NCBI GenBank assembly: GCA_963682055.1
Contig: OY821743.1
Location: forward strand, 35,760,702-35,824,701
Length of the DNA stretch: 64,000 bases
Direction: 5' to 3'
Source of the DNA: Primula veris
Lineage: Eukaryota > Streptophyta > Magnoliopsida > Ericales > Primulaceae
Both the position numbers and the translations under genes were made by a program. Shown piece by piece: positions 24,921 through 37,000 of the stretch (its first letter is position 1; the number at the start of each line of letters is the position of its first letter). Below the pieces are notes generated by a model. The model saw only the letters and a list, made by a program, of their open reading frames with translations, did not search any database and was not told the DNA's origin.

Positions 24921-24992
24921 TTCCATTGCCGGGAATCGAACCCGGGTCTCCTGGGTGAAAGCCAGATATCCTAACCGCTGGACGACAATGGA
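24921..24992 (-). tRNA. tRNA-Glu (anticodon UUC)
   Basis: This 72-nt gene is read from 24992 down. The acceptor stem TCCATTG pairs with CAATGGA. The D-arm has GTCCAGCGGTTAGGAT, the anticodon loop is CTTTCAC with UUC, and the T-arm is CCCGGGTTCGATTCCCGG. A run of seven T follows the 3' end (positions 24919-24913 read on the minus strand), a normal Pol III terminator. There is no intron. It matches the standard plant nuclear tRNA-Glu. Confidence 0.97.
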
Positions 24993-25127
24993 ATTGCTTG
25001 TTAATATTTAGTAAAGTAAATAGTTTTATTTATTACTCTCTCATATCATATAGGAGATAAACACAAAAAAAAAAAAAAAAAATACTTGTGAGGTAACATT
25101 TCTTCACTATGATTCCAACACTTCTAT

Positions 25128-25762
25128 AATTAGATTTTGGTTTTCTGCCATATGAAATAAATAAATTTGCCAGCTCCATTCTTCCGCTTTCATTCGGACA
25201 GATGGAAGTTACGAAAATTTCGATACAAGTCAAGCTCTCTTAGTATAACGATTGGCCAAAAATGCCACTAAAAAGGGTAAGGGCAAGTTTAAGGTTTAAA
25301 ATCTTTTATTTTTTATTTAAAATCTTTTTGTATCATTCTCTTAGAAAGATTACTTCAATCACTACATAATTTCACGTGATCGATGGGCCCAATGAGCACC
25401 CGGCGTGATTAAAGGAAAAGCTGAGAATCTTTTCTTTTTGTGGGTTACTATGTTCTGTCTTTATTTTACTGTTTCGGCCGCCCATGTTTTGACATTTTCT
25501 ATTACCGAATCTTAGAATAGTAACCGGTTGCCGGTCTGTTCTAGATTTTTGCCTATATAAGAGAAGGTATGCATTCTCATTAAGGCAAACAATAACAAGT
25601 GTATCTCTCTCTCATTGTAAAACATTGCTCATTAATAAATAATAAATTTTTGTTTTTATAAGTCTTCATTAATTAGATTTTGGTTTTCTGCCATATGAAA
25701 TAAATAAATTTGCCAGCTCCATTCTTCCGCTTTCATTCGGACATATGGAAGTTACGAAAAAT
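25128..25762. repeat. ~88-bp direct repeat bracketing LTR-like DNA
   Basis: The block from AATTAGATTTTGGTTTTCTG to GGAAGTTACGAAAA occurs at about 25128-25219 and again at about 25670-25757 with one obvious difference (ACAGATGG versus ACATATGG). The DNA between them includes the LTR-like segment at 25377-25624. Confidence 0.85.
25377..25624 (+). mobile_element. Possible solo LTR (copia-like)
   Basis: The segment starts TGATCGATGGGCCC and ends TTGTAAAACA (TG...CA ends). It contains CCTATATAAGAGAAGG followed by CATTCTCATTAAGGC, which looks like a promoter/R region, and then a CTCTCTCTC stretch. No matching second LTR, primer-binding site or target duplication was found, so this is tentative. 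Confidence 0.3.
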
Positions 25763-26381
25763 AAAATAAAAAATCGACCGTTCAAGTATTCAAAATTATA
25801 TGATATGCATTGATCGTTTCCTTTAATAAGAGTATTGATTTAAAAGTTGTTTATAGTCTGTTGTGTCCAGTAAGTTTGTCTATTAGAGTTATTCACCCTA
25901 ACCCGAGTCCAGTAGTTATTTTTGGTTCTCTTTTTTCCGCTTTGTTAAGCTAAATATAATGCTCTTTTAGTTTTTTACAAAGAGCCTTTCAGCTATAAAT
26001 TCTCATGACTTTTACGGCTAACAATCCTTGCTTAATCTGGAAATGATTACAATACAGGCTTAAAACGCTTTGATCAAATGTACGTCTCTTCTTTGCATTA
26101 TTGGGTCAGCACGCACGGCGGTTTATTAACGCTGAAAACAAAGAAACAAAAGAGTGATATAATAAGAGTAATCGGAAACAGACTTGAGAGAGAGAGAAAA
26201 GAGCGGGCGACTCCATTCACGATTAGCTTTTTATTAATAATTGTTACCTACATTTACATCATGTTATAATCCTAATTTTCTTATTCTTTCAAACACAGAA
26301 ACTTTTATTATTTGTTTCAGTTTGACTCTCTTAATGTACCCCACATCAATTTGAAATCCTAATTTTAAGGTTGCTTGAAAA

Positions 26382-27748
26382 ATGCAAAATAGGCCCTGTT
26401 TGAAGATCACGATGATGAACACAGCTGTTGTTCTTGGATTGAGAACATTCCCTACTTATGGTAATTCATTGTCTCGATTAGATGCTATTTGATTTTCTAA
26501 AAATATTGGTTAAGGTTCTGGTTTCAACTTTAGTTAGCTGCTATTTAATCTGTCAGAAAGCTTGTGCAAATGTTGCCAACTTTTTCCGGTTTCGTTATTT
26601 CAGTAAATACACTTGCATCAATTAGGATATTTGTTATAAACATTCATCAGGAAGAAAACGGTTGTCAACTTTCAATTTATTTCACTGTACTAAAAGGTTT
26701 CCGAAGCCTCGAGGGTGTCCATACAAAGTATCTTCTGTTCTTCAACTGTAATTTAAACATTCCTTTCTCAATAAATGGAGATAAAACTATTATAAGTTAC
26801 TTTAAACAAAGTTAATGGGTAAATGTTACCCAGTGAAACAAATCCCAACCTTGTATATTTGAGGTCAACTCGAGCATTTGCCTCTTTGTTTCATTCTCTT
26901 GCATCTTCTTTCTTATTTTTGAAAATTGGAAAGGGTTGCGTATATGAGAGTCGAGAAAGTGATGTGAATGTTCGAATGGCAAGATTTACAATCAATGTTG
27001 TTGAACTCAGAGAAGATGATCCACTAAATCAGAGGGTAAGAACTTAATTAACCCTCTCTCGAACTTAACCCCCTTTGTTCCACTTATATCTTCTTTCTTC
27101 GAATGTTTTTTACTTTTACGGCGCTGTTTAACTCTGGTTTTATCTACTCACTCAAAATTATTTATTGATCTTTCGGCGGGGAAATTGAAAGTAAAGTTTT
27201 CTTTCTCAGTGATGACTGATGATTACTCTAATTTTATCTTTTATACTTTCACAGGTTTACTTTAATCAATAAGAGTACTGTTTTCTCATTGTGTATTCCC
27301 TCATCAAGGATGCCTTATTAGGTCGCTACTTTCTTCGGAAAAAATTAAAGCTGACATTCAATATAAAAATTCATATGTACTTGCTTTGCAGTTTTAGTGC
27401 AGCATTTTAACATCGAAAACAACTTTCATGAAAGTATAATGATATGCAAACATCATTATTAATTAATTATCACAAGTGCATCTTCTAAAGTTTTATTATT
27501 TTGGTATAAGATACGTATTCTTGAATAGGCTTTTTCCTCATACTCTTATCACACTTACCGATCTAGCATTTTTCCTTATCTTTTTTTTTTTCTTTGCTTT
27601 CTAGACTCATATTTGTAGGTACGAATCAAAATCTGCAAATCTACAGGGTTTAATATTTTCTAAAGAAGATGAAATGAACCAACGGAAAGTTCTTAGACGT
27701 TCTATCCGTCAACACCGGCATGTTTCAAGTAAAAAGTTTATACATGTT
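26382..27748 (+). CDS. Doubtful small gene or gene remnant, function unknown
   Basis: One readable chain is an exon ending near 27032 (open from 26823) with CTAAATCAGAG|GTAAG. It joins in phase to an exon starting after TTTGTAG near 27620 that reads YESKSANLQGLIFSKEDEMN and stops near 27750. The joined C-terminal part includes ARFTINVVELREDDPLNQR. A short upstream exon at 26382-26460, starting at an ATG and ending in a donor, is also possible but its phase was not tied in. The codon content looks protein-like, but I recognise no family. It may be a decayed fragment. Strand and splice choices are inferred. Confidence 0.2.
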
Positions 27749-28129
27749 TAGTTTATGTTCTTTACCACACTTTAGAGACGGTAAAAAGAAAAAGACCCGC
27801 CTGAAACGGTAAAACATCCCCACGCTGCTCAACTAGTTTGTGAAAAAAAAAACAGAAAAACAAGCAAGAGATGAAAGTCGTAACTGATACAATTCACATA
27901 TACGTACTTGAGCCTGGAATTAACCTGGCAATGGGATTTACTCATCTCAGTAAAAAGGATAGTCAACATACCGATACGGAAAAAAAAATCTGATCATCTA
28001 CTACTTGTTTTTCAAGCAGGAAATTGAACTCCTGTTGAAAACATAACCAACTCATCTCTTGCTTTATCTAACAGAGAGAATTGCACGAGAATGAAAATTT
28101 TAATATCTAGACAATGAGTTTAACTGCAT

Positions 28130-31100
28130 CTATGGTGTTTCTGGATTTTGAGGAACATCTTTGGCTCCCATTTTGCGGATAATGCTGAGGCATGAAAGAG
28201 GGTTCACCTGAAAGATGAAACAAGAAAAAATGTTACATGTAGAATTCACAGTTACGGTAATAGTAGAATCAGACTTTTAATAAATAGAATCAAAGTTTAA
28301 ATAGGATTAAGGTAGAGATAAAGCACAACTCTTTACAAGATCCAAATGTTATCAAATTTACACATGTGAACAAATATATTTCTACTGGGTAAGTTACAAA
28401 AAAATCATCTACATTTTTATTTCCTTTCGGATTTAGCATTGTCTTGCACCTTCTTCTACTAAAAGCTAAAGAGTGGTTTTTTCTTTCTTGGAATGAAAAT
28501 TTGTATTATGGCGATTTTGTGAACTCAAGAAAGAAAATTTGTATTATTCTGCAACTCATGAAATACCCACAAGAAAATTTGGTTGCACCTAAATATATTA
28601 TTAAAGATATCTGGTTTTTAGGCTAATAAACCAAATCTAGTGAAATATGAGCTAAAAAGCAGTAACCAAACAGGGTCTAAGATTGTCTCTAGTTTAGATT
28701 GGTTTCTTTTCTTTATTGATGATCTCTTTCAGGCTGAACCAGAAAAGTTTAGTTTTTTAACCTGATAAACCAAATTTAGTGAAATGTAAGCTAAAAAGCA
28801 GCAACCAAACAGGGTCTAAGATAGTCTCTAGTTTAGATTGGTTTCTTTTCTTTATTGATTTTTTTTCAGGCTACAGAACCAGAAAAGTTTAGTTTTTAAG
28901 CTTGATAAACCAAAATTAATAAAATGTAAGCTAAAAAGCAGCAACCAAACAGGGTCTAAGATAGTCTCTAGTTTAGATTGGTTTCTTTTCTTTATTGATT
29001 TTTTTTCAGGCTACAGAACCAGAAAAGTTTAGTTTTTAAGCTTGATAAACCAAAATTAATAAAATGTAAGTTAAAAAGCAGCAACCAAACAGGGTCTAAG
29101 ATAGTCTCTAGTTTAGATTGGTTTCTTTTCTTTATTGATTTTTTTTCAGGCTACAGAACCAGAAAAGTTTAGTTTTTAAGCTTGATAAACCAAAATTAAT
29201 AAAATGTAAGCTAAAAAGCAGCAACCAAACAGGGTCTAAGATAGTCTCTAGTTTAGATTGGTTTCTTTTCTTTATTGATTTTTTTTCAGGCTACAGAACC
29301 AGAAAAGTTTAGTTTTTAAGCTTGATAAACCAAAATTAATAAAATGTAAGTTAAAAAGCAGCAACCAAACAGGGTCTAAGATAGTCTCTAGTTTAGATTG
29401 GTTTCTTTTCTTTATTGATTTTTTTTCAGGCTACAGAACCAGAAAAGTTTAGTTTTTAAGCTTGATAAACCAAAATTAATAAAATGTAAGTTAAAAAGCA
29501 GCAACCAAACAGGGTCTAAGATAGTCTCTAGTTTAGATTGGTTTCTTTTCTTTATTGATTTTTTTTCAGGCTACAGAACCAGAAAAGTTTAGTTTTTAAG
29601 CTTGATAAACCAAAATTAATAAAATGTAAGTTAAAAAGCAGCAACCAAACAGGGTCTAAGATTGTCTCCGGTATACATTGGTTTCTTTCTTGATTGATTT
29701 CTTTTACTGAAAGGAATTTCACATTTAATCCTTGTATAGTCTTATGAACAATGATAATTACACCGTTTTTACGAAATTCATCATTTCATCCATAATCCAT
29801 ATTTGATATATTTCCAAGTTTTTTTTTTCTTTCCAAAAACAGAAAATTACGAAAAATGCGAAAGAGTGGTGAATCGGTAGATGAGACTCTACTCAGGTGG
29901 AGAAATCAAAATCTCCGAAACCAAATCGAACCCCTCAAAGATGAAATTCATGTAAAAAGGGCGGAAACATGGCTTGTAAAAGGTCCCAGGAGGACCGGAA
30001 AACCCTAAATGTGTGTACCAATGAGTTAGGCAGAGAATTTGAGGTAAATTGGTGGCTGAGATAAGAGAACCGATGCAAAAACCCCGTTTGCAAAAACCCT
30101 GTTTGGAAAAGCCAAAAAGGTTATGGCTTGGCACTTTTGAGAACGGTTACAAGGCTGCTATTGCTTATGTTAAAGCCGCAATGGCTGATAAGTTAATGAG
30201 CTCTAATGCCCCTCATCATTATAATAACACAATTTCGGCTGATAAGTTGCCTAACGTATATCGATATGATTCGATCAGTGTTGATGCGTATTCATCACCT
30301 GGATCTGAAGCTATATCAGGTGATGTGGTTTTTAAGAAAAATGAGGAGCGAGTTGGTACGTAGAGTGAAAACTTTGCAGTCAGTTGATTCAAATGTTACT
30401 TATCAGGGTTGTCATGAAGAGTGTACAACAAAAGAGGAAATCGAAAAAAATTCAAGTTAAACATGAAAATGTTCACACAAAAGACAATAGTTGTCGTTTT
30501 TTTTTTTATGGATCAAAATTTGAGTAGCAGATATGAGGCTGCTGGTAGCACCAAAGAGAGCGGATTTGTGCAAGTTTTGAACTATGGCTATGAGCGAGAA
30601 AATCAACTTGCTGATATCGAGAGAATGTTAATGGATGACAACTATTATTTGAGTGACGAAGCTAATCGTGAATTTTGCGACTTTTCTTCGCTATTTGAAG
30701 GAACAGATCAAAAAATTGGCTGTGAAAATACCAGACAAGGGGAAAACGAAATTCGCGATCAAAGTACGATCTAGATCCTTGTAGAGCTATTCGGTTGAGT
30801 TTCAAGATTAGACTTTTTGATTGACTATTAGTAATTGTTTTGGTAGAATACGTCTTGTGGTGTAGGGCATAATATCAGCTAAACATACATAATAAAGGCA
30901 TACACGTACAATCTGGAATTCTGGATATTCATTTCATAAGAAGAGAATTTACTGATTTTTGTGATATTGACATTCTACAAGTGTCTTGCGAGTTAAAAAA
31001 AAGGTAGAGATAAAGTATGAACTCACATTAGTAAACTGTTTGAAGGATAGCACATAGTCTTGAACTTGCTCTTTTGTAATTGTTTTTCCATGTGTGACTG

Positions 31101-32288
31101 CTAAAAGACCGGCAAATGCTACCTCCAAGCAATTATCCGTCATCGCAAAATCGAGAACGAGCTGTGACGCTCTTGAGTATAAAACATTTCGCTCTGTAGC
31201 AATATTGGCTTTATCACAAACTAGTATATCCAATACTTCAAAAGGCGTCGTGAGCCAAAGCCTCCATTCACATGCTTTGCATACTTCAAGTTCCAATTTT
31301 GTAACGAGGGATTTCGAAAATCCAAACTCATATGCCATCTTGGCAAATTCATCCTCATCTAATTTGGCAGCAAGACCCAGACAAGTGATAGATAACAAAA
31401 GTATAGAGCAATTGCACATGCCCAAACTCTCCCAATTCTACAATTCATTTTACACCATATATTAATTTATGAATATTTGTTTCCTAAAATTGGACTACAT
31501 TAGAACAACTATTACAAATTTGTTTTCTAAAATTGGCTGTGTTTTCAATGATAACCAAAAACAAGATAACATGAACTAACTAAAAGTTATGTTACAAATG
31601 AAATTATTCATAGCCAAGTTACATTAAAACAAGAAAAACAACAATTATTTAAAAGTTGTAGTAAGACTCACATTTTTACCAATATATGCCTTGAAATACT
31701 TCATAGCCAAGTACAAGGTTCTGTTACTTAACTCAACATAGTTTTTGGCCTGTAAATAAAGGAAAAAAGTTTAGTATCTACCCAGATCATAGAAAACCAT
31801 GCATATATATTCGTTTAAGAAAAAAGAAAAAAGAAAGAGTTACGTACCTCTTTGATATACGAGAGCCCGGTATTCATCAAATTAATCTCATTCAATTCCT
31901 GAACCGGTTCAGGCACAGCTTCTTCTCGCTTATTTTTTTTAACCCACGAAACCAAGAACTCGCTGTAGGGGACAGAGTCGAAAGGCCGGTGCAGTTCTTG
32001 CACATTCTCCGAACGCAGATTAAAAAATTCCGGTATTACCAGGTCACCCAATCCTCCTTTCTTGATACAGTCAAACCTACACTGGTTCTTGAATTCGGGA
32101 GATGGCCCTCCTTTCCTATGCACACCACTGTCTCTTTTCGACCACGTAAAGACTACCCGCGAAGGGGTTTCGTAACCATACTCAACGGGGTATATCATAT
32201 TTATATCCTCATCGCAATATAGGTCTATCATATCGAGCTCTTCCTCCTCGTGGCAATCCAAGTCTATCATATCGAACTCGTCCGCCAT
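28130..32288 (-). CDS. Divergent D-type cyclin with two LxCxE motifs
   Basis: The exons are 32288-31848, 31749-31672, 31437-31027 and 28207-28130, all phase 0, giving 335 aa. Residues 10-14 (LDCHE) and 23-27 (LYCDE) both fit LxCxE, the retinoblastoma-binding motif of plant D cyclins. They lie in a 13-residue repeat beginning DMIDL. The cyclin fold is visible from about residue 115: SEFLVSWVKKN, LSNRTLYLAMKYF, then CSILLLSITCLGLAAKLDE. K198 and E222 match the Lys and Glu that contact the CDK in cyclins, although the interval between them is shorter than usual. The segment EWRLWLTTPFEVLDILV begins the second fold. Known for the family: CYCD-CDKA phosphorylates RBR to open the G1/S gate. The last exon is inferred from a strong acceptor (TTTCATCTTTCAG) 2.8 kb away; the intron holds a tandem array and a pseudogene. 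Sequence is far from the CYCD1-7 consensus, so subclass is unassigned. An RBR gene lies next door on the same strand. Confidence 0.8.
28590..29670. repeat. 140-bp tandem array inside the cyclin gene's last intron
   Basis: Eight units have the landmark GCAACCAAACAGGGTCTAAG at about 28662, 28801, 28941, 29081, 29221, 29361, 29501 and 29641. The period is 139 bp once and then exactly 140 bp. The middle copies are almost identical, pointing to recent amplification. Each unit contains TTTATTGATTTTTTTTCAGG, AGTTTTTAAGCTTGATAAAC and AAAAAGCAGCAACC. The latter resembles the end of the dispersed GCAGC-type MITE, so the array probably arose from such an element. Confidence 0.95.
29856..30774 (+). pseudogene. 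DREB2-type AP2 transcription factor pseudogene
   Basis: The start MRKSGESVDETLLRWRNQN resembles the DREB2 N-terminal conserved region. In another frame, GGPENPKC is followed by a stop, then VRQRI, a second stop, and GKLVAEIREP. This matches the beginning of an AP2 domain in which a Gly and the key Trp codon have become TGA. After a short insertion of KP-rich residues comes RLWLGTF and a decayed helix (AAIAYVKAAMADK). A downstream segment ending near 30774 has an acidic ADIERMLMDD-like tail typical of DREB2 C-termini. At least one frameshift and two in-frame stops break it. It lies on the opposite strand inside the cyclin gene's last intron. DREB2 proteins bind DRE elements in drought and heat responses; this copy cannot make an intact one. 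Confidence 0.8.
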
Positions 32289-32477
32289 TGTTACAAGAAC
32301 GTAAATCTTGAATAATTTGCGTATATATATATATATGTATATGTATAGAGAGAGAAGGATAGAGAGGGAGAAACAGGGAGGGAAAGTTTAAAATGCTGAA
32401 ATTAATTTATTTTTACAGAAATGGCAGTTATTTTTTTATGAGAAGCTGTTTGTAATATTTTTAGCTGAACTAAATTC

Positions 32478-32670
32478 TCTTTTTTATTTGTTTACGGAGT
32501 ACAAATAATATTTTTTACTTGTTTACGGAGTACAAATAATCTTTTTTACTTGTTTACTAAATTCTCTTTTTAGCAGTTTACGATTATCTATGCAATTGAT
32601 TAAAAAGGTTATGTCGCCAATGATATAAAGTTCATTTTTTACTTGTTTACGGAGTACAAATAATACGTGT
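32478..32670. repeat. 31-bp repeat, three copies
   Basis: TTTACGGAGTACAAATAAT preceded by TTTTTTACTTG or a close variant occurs at about 32491, 32522 and 32647. The first two are directly adjacent. Confidence 0.8.
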
Positions 32671-33176
32671 AAATAGCGATTGCAAATATCATTACTCGAA
32701 TTAAATCAATTTGCCAACTAATTGGACAAATAATACAATGTATCTGCAATAGAAAATCTATAAATTAATACTCGTTAAATTAATATTAACTCTCTATTAT
32801 AATAATTTTTCCCGGTTTCCACTTGTGCAAATCTAAAAATCATTAATTTTCGATAAAATAAGAATATAATAAATTTTTGAAAGATACTTAAAATCAATAT
32901 TTTGATCCTCATATAATCATAAATTGATAATTTTTTAAAATGACAAACATTAATGAGACGATTTAGTAAACTACGACTCTATAGTCGTGTGCTTCTTAAA
33001 ATTTAAAAATTTACTTGAACCTCATTGCTAACTTTTATTATTGCATTCAAAGCTCGATGTTGTCTTCAGGCTTTACCAACGAATTAACGAGTATTTTTAG
33101 TAATATATAACGAGTTTAATGTTATTAACAAGTATATGTATCGAATCTATAAAAATCTCTTCAAAAATAATAAATT

Positions 33177-33470
33177 TGTTGTGATACATTATGTGGTTGT
33201 CCATATTAATGTATATGCTACATACATTATGTATAACCTTTAAGTTTGAGTCTTATGGCTTTCTAGCTTCCCTCTTATACATGTATCTTGTTCCACCCCT
33301 CCACTATATAAAGAGGTTGAAGTCTTCATAGTTGAAAATATATTCATACTATATAAAGAGGTTGAAGTCTTCATAGTTGAACATATATTCATACTTGAAT
33401 AAGACGACTTTACTCTCTCTCCATATATATCTTGCTATGTCGATACTTTGTTAATAGTTGTCACACAACA
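33177..33470 (+). mobile_element. LTR-retrotransposon remnant (copia-like)
   Basis: The candidate LTR begins TGTTGTGATACATTATG. It contains CTATATAAAGAGGTTGAAG, which is duplicated as a ~47-bp tandem repeat at about 33302-33393, and then CTCTCTCCATATA. It is followed by ACAACACGTTATCGGCAC, which resembles a sequence often found just inside the 5' LTR of plant copia elements. No gag-pol or second LTR follows. Confidence 0.35.
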
Positions 33471-34091
33471 CGTTATCGGCACTTTGCTTAACGACGGAAT
33501 AAAGAAATAGCTAGATAGTTTCATTAGAAGTAAGTATACGGATCTATTTCTTCCTCGACGAGTTAGGAAGAGGGTTTATTGGGTTGCTAGATCACATATC
33601 GATCATCCTTTTTGCATTTCCGAATTAAGGTACACAATTTCTACTTGTAATAAAACGTAAAAATTTCCACACAACAAAATTACTATTTTTATAGATTATT
33701 TTTATTTTATTCAGGTTTTACTGTATAGTGATATATACCATTCTAAATATTCTTTGCCTCACATATTTTTGGTCTCGATGCGTCGGCACCGAATGCACGG
33801 CCCAAATCCGGCCTCGGCCATGATTAAGTTTTGCTTTAATACCACAAACTATCACTTTAATTTTTATATTCCATAAACCATATGTATAGTGTTTTTTTAA
33901 TACAAAACCGTCAACAGATTTTACCTTTGGACGCAAAACGACAGTCGACTACTGTAGAACAAAATCAGAGAGAAACCCGATACAAAATAATTTTATTATA
34001 TAACTCAATACTTATGATAAATATGTGCTATTTCTATATAATATTTTGAATGTGCTAATGATCAACAAACTAAGATAAGATTCAACCAGTT

Positions 34092-37000
34092 TTATTCTAC
34101 AGGAAAAAGACAGCCGACTACTGTAGAGTCACTTATGAACACACCATGGTCCATGTCATCGAAATTGAGTTTGCCTTTCGGATTCCGCCTACTGCAAAAA
34201 AGGAGAAGCGTTAGTAAATTGTATAGTAGGGTTCTTAGCACCTGACACGGTGGAACTTCTTATTTGAGTTCAAACGGTCATACAGATCAATTGATGTAGT
34301 GTTTAACATAATTGATTTTGCTATTCAGAAAGGGCTAGCGGCGCAACTTGTTGCCCGCTTGCCTTCTATCTACGTGTAATCATTTCATTATTTTTTTAAA
34401 ACATTAGCGAACATGTGCACATCATGTGCAATTTTTCATCAACAATTTTAACAAAAATGCTTATGTTCATTCTAACTCTGCTCAAAAGTCAGAATGCACT
34501 CTATGATTAGTCTAAATTAAGTTTACAAATCAACGCATTGTTCTTTACAATTTAAGCTTTATCCAAAAGAAACGGGCAATTTCCTTTTTCCGATGTGCCA
34601 ATAGGATATGCATGTCTTGCTTATAAAAAGTGTAACATCCGGCTTCTAAATTAGTTGGCCAAATGCATTACTGCTTGATTACATTATGATTCTGGAATCA
34701 GTATACTAGCTAGGTTGCTTAAGTTAGGGCAATAACAAAGAAATTTTTTATTTTTAATTACCACATTTTCTTTTTTGGGTTCTGCAGTCTCTTCTCTAGA
34801 TATAAGCGTTTTGACAGTCATTTTCGAATTGCAGATTGGATGCATGAAATAGGAGTATATCCGTACTTGGATCCGTTATTTTAGCCAAGCGGAGGGAATT
34901 ATAAGTTTACTTACCAGTTTAGACGATCATTAATGACCCTTAGATCTTTGGAAGGACTCTGAAATTGATGAGTGCTCTCCCCAAAAAAAGCATAAGAACT
35001 TTTGCAGCTATTTGAAATAAAATCTTTCATCTGCATAAATTAGCGAAACAGAGAATACAAATTAGACTACCAAATATTGTTACATCATAAAGTGTGTGAA
35101 GTACATGAATTACGGTGGCACATTTGGATCACTAAATTAATATTGATATTAAGGAGTGCTCGGCATTTCATTTGAATGTAAATCAATTTCGTATAATTAA
35201 ATTTATCACCAAGTAACTATTGATTTTAAGCTGTCCTCGGCATTTCACTTGAATGTAAACGAATTTTGTTTAGTTACGAGATTGAGAAGATACTAGCTAG
35301 GGGTTACTGTGAGAGTTAAACGATGTCTGTCGTTCTTACATGTGGGAAAACTTCAAAACTCATACAAATAACGATCGAAATATATATATAGAATTCCTAA
35401 ACATTTGTTTTTATTGATGTTGATGTTAAGTAGAAGCCAACTTAAATGATTTAATTTACATAGTTACCAAGATGACGTTATTTTATTCAGGCAAAGTATG
35501 TACCTCTGGAGAACGCAGCGGAGATACATACACATTGTGTTTTGCAGATACTTTCCTTGGAGAATGGTCAGGAAGATTCAAAAAAGGAGACTTGTTTGGT
35601 GATCTAAGGCTTTGAATCAAAACCTGAAGAGGAGGACTCTCTGTAATTAACATTAAAAAAGGCGATCACATATACATCAAGTCTAGATCAAACTTCAAGG
35701 GTTTGGGAATAGTACAAGTGGCTACCAAAATATGAAATAGCATACCTTCAGTTTTAACCGGAGAGATCTCCTTCAGGAGTAGCTTTATAGCATGAAGAAA
35801 TATCTCATTGTAAAATTCTTTAAGGCCGACATGTTCATGTCCTATTTTCTGTTTCCGCAATTAATTTAGATAGTAAACAGGAATAAATAAAAGTAGAATT
35901 AGAGAAGGATAGAAACATATACACAAAATCATATTTTCAGCTTCTATGCTCACACAAACAACACAATACAAAGAAAGGATTTACATACCCCACTGTAGCA
36001 GTCCCCAGACCGATCAACAAACACCCTGCAATAAATATCGTGTCTATATTGCTGTTGCTTTCTATAGATGACAATCAGCTCTCTAAAAGTTAGTTTTTCT
36101 TGAACCTGCAAATGTCATCATAACTATTAAAAGAGATACATATGTATAAATACAAGAATAAACTATGATCACTAAAAGGTTAGGAATTGAATAAACATAT
36201 AAACATCCCTCCAAACGAATGAGTAATGACCCTCGATACTTGAGAGAATCACTTTTATGCATTAGCTGTTGAACAACAAGTCTCACTTTGTGTCGTTTCT
36301 CTTTTATTACAGCGGTCCTATTATCTAAATGTGCTAATGCTGATTGCATAAGAAAAAGTTATCGCAGCTTTCAATCCGTAAATATACAACCACGTGGAAT
36401 TATGTACATGTTACTAAACTATTAATGTTAAGAATTGGTACAGGAGGATTAATTTGGAGACTTACCTTAGCAACCATATAAAAACAGCATAAGATGATGT
36501 GATCCACATGCCTATTGAAGAAGAGACTTGTTCCTCTACAAAGTGCTAAACTGAAGAGGCAGTAAATTCTTTCTCTCATCTCCTCTGATAGTTTTAGTCT
36601 TTCCACCATTCTCTTAATTCTCACTGCTGCTAACTTTAGAACCTACAACCAAAGACGAACTTAAAATAATGAGTGAAAGGGACAGTATTTTGTTAGAACC
36701 AAACCATGCCTTAAACCGGGCACATATAAGATACCTCAGTAGTGCCTCATAGTTTTTCAAAAATATACAATTCAGATTCCGATAGGCGTGACTGAAGTGC
36801 CTTCTTAGTTAGAAATTTCCAATGAAGATTATCCAAATTTGACTTTATATTTTGAAATCAGTTACACATACAGTTACATGATGTTAATTTCATGAGTGGA
36901 CGAACTCGTACGGTGAAGTAATTTCTCAAATAAAATTGAATGAAAGTGAAATACCTTGGTGAAAAACATATCTATTTCAACCTCTGAACGTGATCCCCCT

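Larger units (their letters stand above)
32289..34091. other. AT-rich spacer between the RBR-like and cyclin genes
   Basis: This ~1.8-kb interval holds the cyclin promoter and 5' leader (TA microsatellite near 32320-32345, then GAGAGAAGG) and the RBR-like 3' UTR. It also holds a short 31-bp repeat and an LTR-like remnant, listed separately. No other gene was recognised. Confidence 0.6.

Noticed and set aside
28590..29670. CRISPR-like regular spacing
   Set aside because: The 140-bp units are contiguous repeats without unique spacers, in a plant genome.
29889..30134. Minus-strand frame over the DREB2-like pseudogene
   Set aside because: It is antisense to the recognisable AP2-related sequence.
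36083..36349. Minus-strand frame of 88 codons between two RBR-like exons
   Set aside because: The flanking exons (ending 36466, starting 36105) join in phase to the conserved RBR sequence, so this is intron.
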